64,000 bases of DNA from Rhodococcus sp. W8901 (GTDB lineage Bacteria > Actinomycetota > Actinomycetes > Mycobacteriales > Mycobacteriaceae). Location of the stretch: positions 1,364,001 through 1,428,000 of the forward strand of contig NZ_CP054690.1 of assembly GCF_013348805.1 (NCBI RefSeq), read 5' to 3'. Made by a program: the position numbers and the translations under genes. Of the stretch, positions 61,533-64,000 are shown piece after piece. Below the pieces are notes generated by a model. That model saw only the letters and a program-made list of their open reading frames with translations, was not told the origin of the DNA and did not search any database. The stretch's first letter is position 1, and each line of letters opens with the position of its first letter.

Positions 61533-62279
61533 ATGCGTGAGCTTCTCGTGATCGGCATCGGTGCCGGCGACCCCGACCAGGTGACGATCCAGGCCGTGAA
61601 GGCCATGAACCGGGCCGACGTGTTCTTCGTCATCGGCAAGGGCGACGAGAAGCAGGAGCTGGTGGACCTGCGCACCACCATCCTCGCCGAGCACATGGAG
61701 CGCGAGTACCGGATCGTCGACATCGTGGACCCGCCGCGGGACCGGACCCCGTCCGACTACGCCGGCGTAGTCGACGACTGGCACGACCGCCGCGCCGAGG
61801 TGTTCGAGGAGAAGTTCGCGGCCGAGGACGGCGTCGGCGCGATCCTGGTGTGGGGCGATCCGTCGCTGTACGACAGCACGCTGCGGATCGTCGAACGCGT
61901 CCTGGCGCGCGGCAACGTGCGGTTCGAGTACACCGTGATCCCCGGCGTCACGAGCATCCAGTCGCTGGCCGCGCAGCACCGCATCGTGCTCAACCGGATC
62001 GGCGAGCCCGTCCATGTCACCACCGGACGCCGGCTGCGCGAGGGGCTGCCCGACGGCGTCGGGACCGCCGTCGTGATGCTCGACGCGGACTGCAGCTTCA
62101 CCCACGTCCCGGACCCCGGCAACGAGGTGGAGATCTGGTGGGGTGCGTACCTCGGTCTGCCCGACGAGGTACTGATCTCCGGCAAGCTGCGCGAGGTGGA
62201 CGACGAGATCGTGCGCGTGCGCGCCGAACTGCGCGAGCGCAAGGGCTGGATCATGGACATCTACCTGATCCGTCGCTGA
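61533..62279 (+). CDS. cobF: Precorrin-6A synthase (deacetylating)
   Basis: 248 residues from ATG 61533. Tetrapyrrole methylase family: [59 protein letters not shown] and [13 protein letters not shown]. The specific CobF pattern (GKGDEKxELVxLR, DPxRDRT) is present. It methylates precorrin-5 at C-1 with S-adenosylmethionine and releases acetate, in the aerobic cobalamin route. No other cob gene is in the window. Confidence 0.92.
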   Translation: MRELLVIGIGAGDPDQVTIQAVKAMNRADVFFVIGKGDEKQELVDLRTTILAEHMEREYRIVDIVDPPRDRTPSDYAGVVDDWHDRRAEVFEEKFAAEDGVGAILVWGDPSLYDSTLRIVERVLARGNVRFEYTVIPGVTSIQSLAAQHRIVLNRIGEPVHVTTGRRLREGLPDGVGTAVVMLDADCSFTHVPDPGNEVEIWWGAYLGLPDEVLISGKLREVDDEIVRVRAELRERKGWIMDIYLIRR

Positions 62280-62456
62280 CAGGCCCGCCCACCCCAGGGT
62301 GGGATTTCCTCACCCCTACGAGTGTGTGGGTCCACCCTCGGGTTGCTGTTCAGCGGGACGCCGTCGGACGAGGTTGGAAACCGGGAGATTTGGACATCCG
62401 ACCTTGGAGCGTCACCCTCGCTCCGAGCCCTACACCTGGACGGCGGTGGAGGAGAT

Positions 62457-63590
62457 ATGAGGTTTCTCGAAACTGACCGCGGCGTGCTGCAGCGCAGTCT
62501 GCCCGGTCTGGACGAGGCGCTGACGCCGATACCGCCGGGCGACCTGGAACGGCGGGGCAGCCCCGGCACCGCGGTGTTCCGGGAGGCCGGTGGGCCGGGC
62601 CTCCTCGTGCCCGCCGATCTGGGCGGCATCGGGGCAAGTCCCCTCGAGGCCGTCCGGGTGCAGCGCGCGATCGGCTCGCGGTCACCGTCGCTGGCGGTCG
62701 CCACCACGATGCACCACTTCTCGGTGGCGAGCCTCGTTGCGGTGAGCGAGACGAACACCGGTATGGACTGGATGCTGCTGCAGGCCATCGCCGCCGACAG
62801 TCTGCTGCTCGCATCCGGCTTCGCGGAAGGGCGCCCGGACGGGCAGATCCTGAAGCCGACCATGACCGCCACCCCCACACCTGACGGCGTCCGGCTGAGC
62901 GGGGTCAAGAAGCCATGCAGCCTGTCGCGCTCCATGGATCTGCTGACCGCCAGCGTCATGCTCCCTCGGCCGGACGGCCCGGGAGAACAGCTCGCGGTCG
63001 CGCTCATCCCAGCGAAGGACGACGGCGTCTCGGTCAGCTCGTTCTGGTCCAGTTTCGCGCTGGCCGGTGCCGAAAGCGATCAGGTCACCATCGACGACGT
63101 GCTGGTTCCGTCGGATCTCGTCGTAACCACGTCGGTGAGCGAGGGCGAACAACTCGACGACATCCAGAATGCCGCCTTCCTGTGGTTCGAACTGCTCATC
63201 ACCGGTTCCTACGTCGGAGCCGCCAGCGCCCTGGTGGAGTTGGCGCTCGGTTCGGACCGGATCAGCGAATCCGACCGGCTCCGACTGGTCGTCACGTTGG
63301 AAGGTGCGATGGCGTCGGTGGAGAACATCGCCCGCCGGATGACCGACGAGCTGAACAGCCGGCAACTGCTCGTGGACGCGCTCCTGGTGCGGTACGCCGT
63401 GCAGGATGCGATCGCGGCCGCCGTGCCCCGGGCAGTTGAGCTGCTCGGCGGGATGAATTTCATCACCTCGGACCGGATCGGCTACCTCGCGGCCGCGGTC
63501 AACGGACTGGGCTTCCATCCGCCGGCCCGAGCCAAGATGGCCGGCCCGTTGCTGGGTTACTTCGCCGGGAACCCGCTGGCCATCGCGTAG
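62457..63590 (+). CDS. Acyl-CoA dehydrogenase-like flavoprotein
   Basis: 377 residues from ATG 62457 (GGAGGAG upstream). FAD-domain helices: GLLVPADLGGIGASPLEAVR, MHHFSVASLVAVSETNTGMD, FAEGRPDGQILKPTMTATPT, GVRLSGVKKPCSLSRSMDLL, and a C-terminal bundle VPRAVELLGGMNFITSDRIG. The usual catalytic Glu region is not clear, so it may oxidise or hydroxylate a carrier-bound substrate rather than beta-oxidise. It begins an operon with the peptide and epimerase genes. Confidence 0.75.
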   Translation: MRFLETDRGVLQRSLPGLDEALTPIPPGDLERRGSPGTAVFREAGGPGLLVPADLGGIGASPLEAVRVQRAIGSRSPSLAVATTMHHFSVASLVAVSETNTGMDWMLLQAIAADSLLLASGFAEGRPDGQILKPTMTATPTPDGVRLSGVKKPCSLSRSMDLLTASVMLPRPDGPGEQLAVALIPAKDDGVSVSSFWSSFALAGAESDQVTIDDVLVPSDLVVTTSVSEGEQLDDIQNAAFLWFELLITGSYVGAASALVELALGSDRISESDRLRLVVTLEGAMASVENIARRMTDELNSRQLLVDALLVRYAVQDAIAAAVPRAVELLGGMNFITSDRIGYLAAAVNGLGFHPPARAKMAGPLLGYFAGNPLAIA

Positions 63591-63665
63591 CGCCGATAGC
63601 GTTGCCGCGCAGCGTGATTCCCCGGAACTATCGAAGAAATCGAAACGCATCGAAGGGGTGCCGAC

Positions 63666-63740
63666 ATGAAGATCGAACAGTTCGATCACGCTTCCCGTCA
63701 CGGCCCGAAGGGTGGGGTCTTCGCCCCTGATTCCCGATGA
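63666..63740 (+). CDS. 24-residue ORF between the dehydrogenase and epimerase genes
   Basis: ATG 63666 has AGGGG upstream at normal spacing. The product MKIEQFDHASRHGPKGGVFA ends PDSR, and its TGA overlaps the next ATG (ATGA). Coupled overlap, good ribosome binding site and a non-random composition support translation. It could be a leader peptide or a precursor peptide for a modified product. Nothing proves it. Confidence 0.45.
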   Translation: MKIEQFDHASRHGPKGGVFAPDSR

Positions 63741-64000
63741 CCCGGAGCAAGCGAACTCTGCTGCTCACCGGTGGCTCCGGAGTCATCGGCAGGGCCGTGC
63801 TCGACGCGATGGCCGAGGACTTCGACATCGTGTGTCTGCGCGGCAGACGCCCGATCGACGACCCACGGGTCAGCGAGTTTGCCGGTGATTTCACGCACCC
63901 CACGCTGGGCTTGCCGGCCACGGACTACGCCGCTCTGGTGAACCGGGTCGATGTCGTGCTGCACGGAGCAGCGGTCACCAAATGGAACGTGGATCCGGAG
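63737..64000 (+). CDS. NAD-dependent epimerase/thioester-reductase-like protein (partial)
   Basis: Starts at ATG 63737 and runs off the window (88 residues seen). Extended SDR pattern: TLLLTGGSGVIGRAVLDAMA, VCLRGRRPIDDPRVSEFAGD and VDVVLHGAAVTKW, which is the thioester-reductase-like branch (Gly-x-x-Gly-x-x-Gly and HxAAVTxW). It would reduce a thioester or epimerise a sugar. Together with the dehydrogenase gene it suggests a natural-product operon. Confidence 0.75.
   Translation, partial: MTRSKRTLLLTGGSGVIGRAVLDAMAEDFDIVCLRGRRPIDDPRVSEFAGDFTHPTLGLPATDYAALVNRVDVVLHGAAVTKWNVDPE

Overview
The window is high-GC actinobacterial chromosome. It carries a DosR/DosS-type sensor pair, a DyP peroxidase/encapsulin operon, an NsrR/flavohaemoglobin pair, a mycofactocin-type SDR, an F420-type LLM oxidoreductase and a Pol-PE-ligase LigD. 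This set points to the Mycobacteriales, most likely Rhodococcus or Prescottella. Genus is inferred from gene content only.

Layout. 1-7.2 kb: housekeeping and accessory genes (LigD, a MerR regulator, a convergent pair of paralogous unknown proteins, a GyrI-like protein, an MDR oxidoreductase coupled to a MaoC-like dehydratase). 7.25-24.05 kb: an integrated phage-derived element. A 25-bp direct repeat, identical to the 3' end of tRNA-Arg(CCT), bounds it. It encodes an integrase, several HTH proteins, an AAA ATPase, a sliding-clamp-like protein, small structural-module proteins, a giant tape-measure protein and a reverse-strand lysogeny cluster. I find no large terminase, portal, capsid, major tail protein or lysis gene, so it looks more like a phage satellite (or strongly reduced prophage) than a full prophage. 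An IS481-type element has split its ATPase gene and an IS3-type element has cut the end of the tape-measure gene.

24.1-36.3 kb: M23 peptidase, an IS30 element inside a terminator, a small gene with a possible IdeR box, the encapsulin/DyP operon with a cargo-loading tail on DyP, hmp-nsrR with a perfect palindromic operator, two tandem-domain universal stress proteins with DosR-like boxes, an LLM oxidoreductase and a FUSC-family membrane protein.

36.6-49.3 kb: the most unusual chromosomal stretch. A membrane protein gene overlaps a natural SEDS-glycosyltransferase/class B PBP fusion (950 aa), followed by a convergent MreB homologue. Then come two secreted low-complexity repeat proteins (Gly/Ser/Glu and Gly/Ser/Asp), a truncated third copy and htpG. 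Between them lie a nearly identical 717-bp duplication of the SEDS-PBP 3' end plus mreB 3' part, and shuffled, diverged fragments of htpG, mreB and the FUSC gene. The first repeat-protein gene has two +1 shifts in G runs, which suggests phase variation or homopolymer sequencing error. I read this as a recombination-prone envelope locus.

49.4-64 kb: a decayed LuxR/ATPase regulator, a Dabb/SDR operon, DosR- and DosS-like genes, a BVMO plus AurF-like diiron oxygenase operon divergent from a TetR gene, a cupin, thyA-folA, cobF, and the start of an operon with an acyl-CoA dehydrogenase-like gene, a 24-codon ORF and an NAD-dependent epimerase/reductase that runs off the window.
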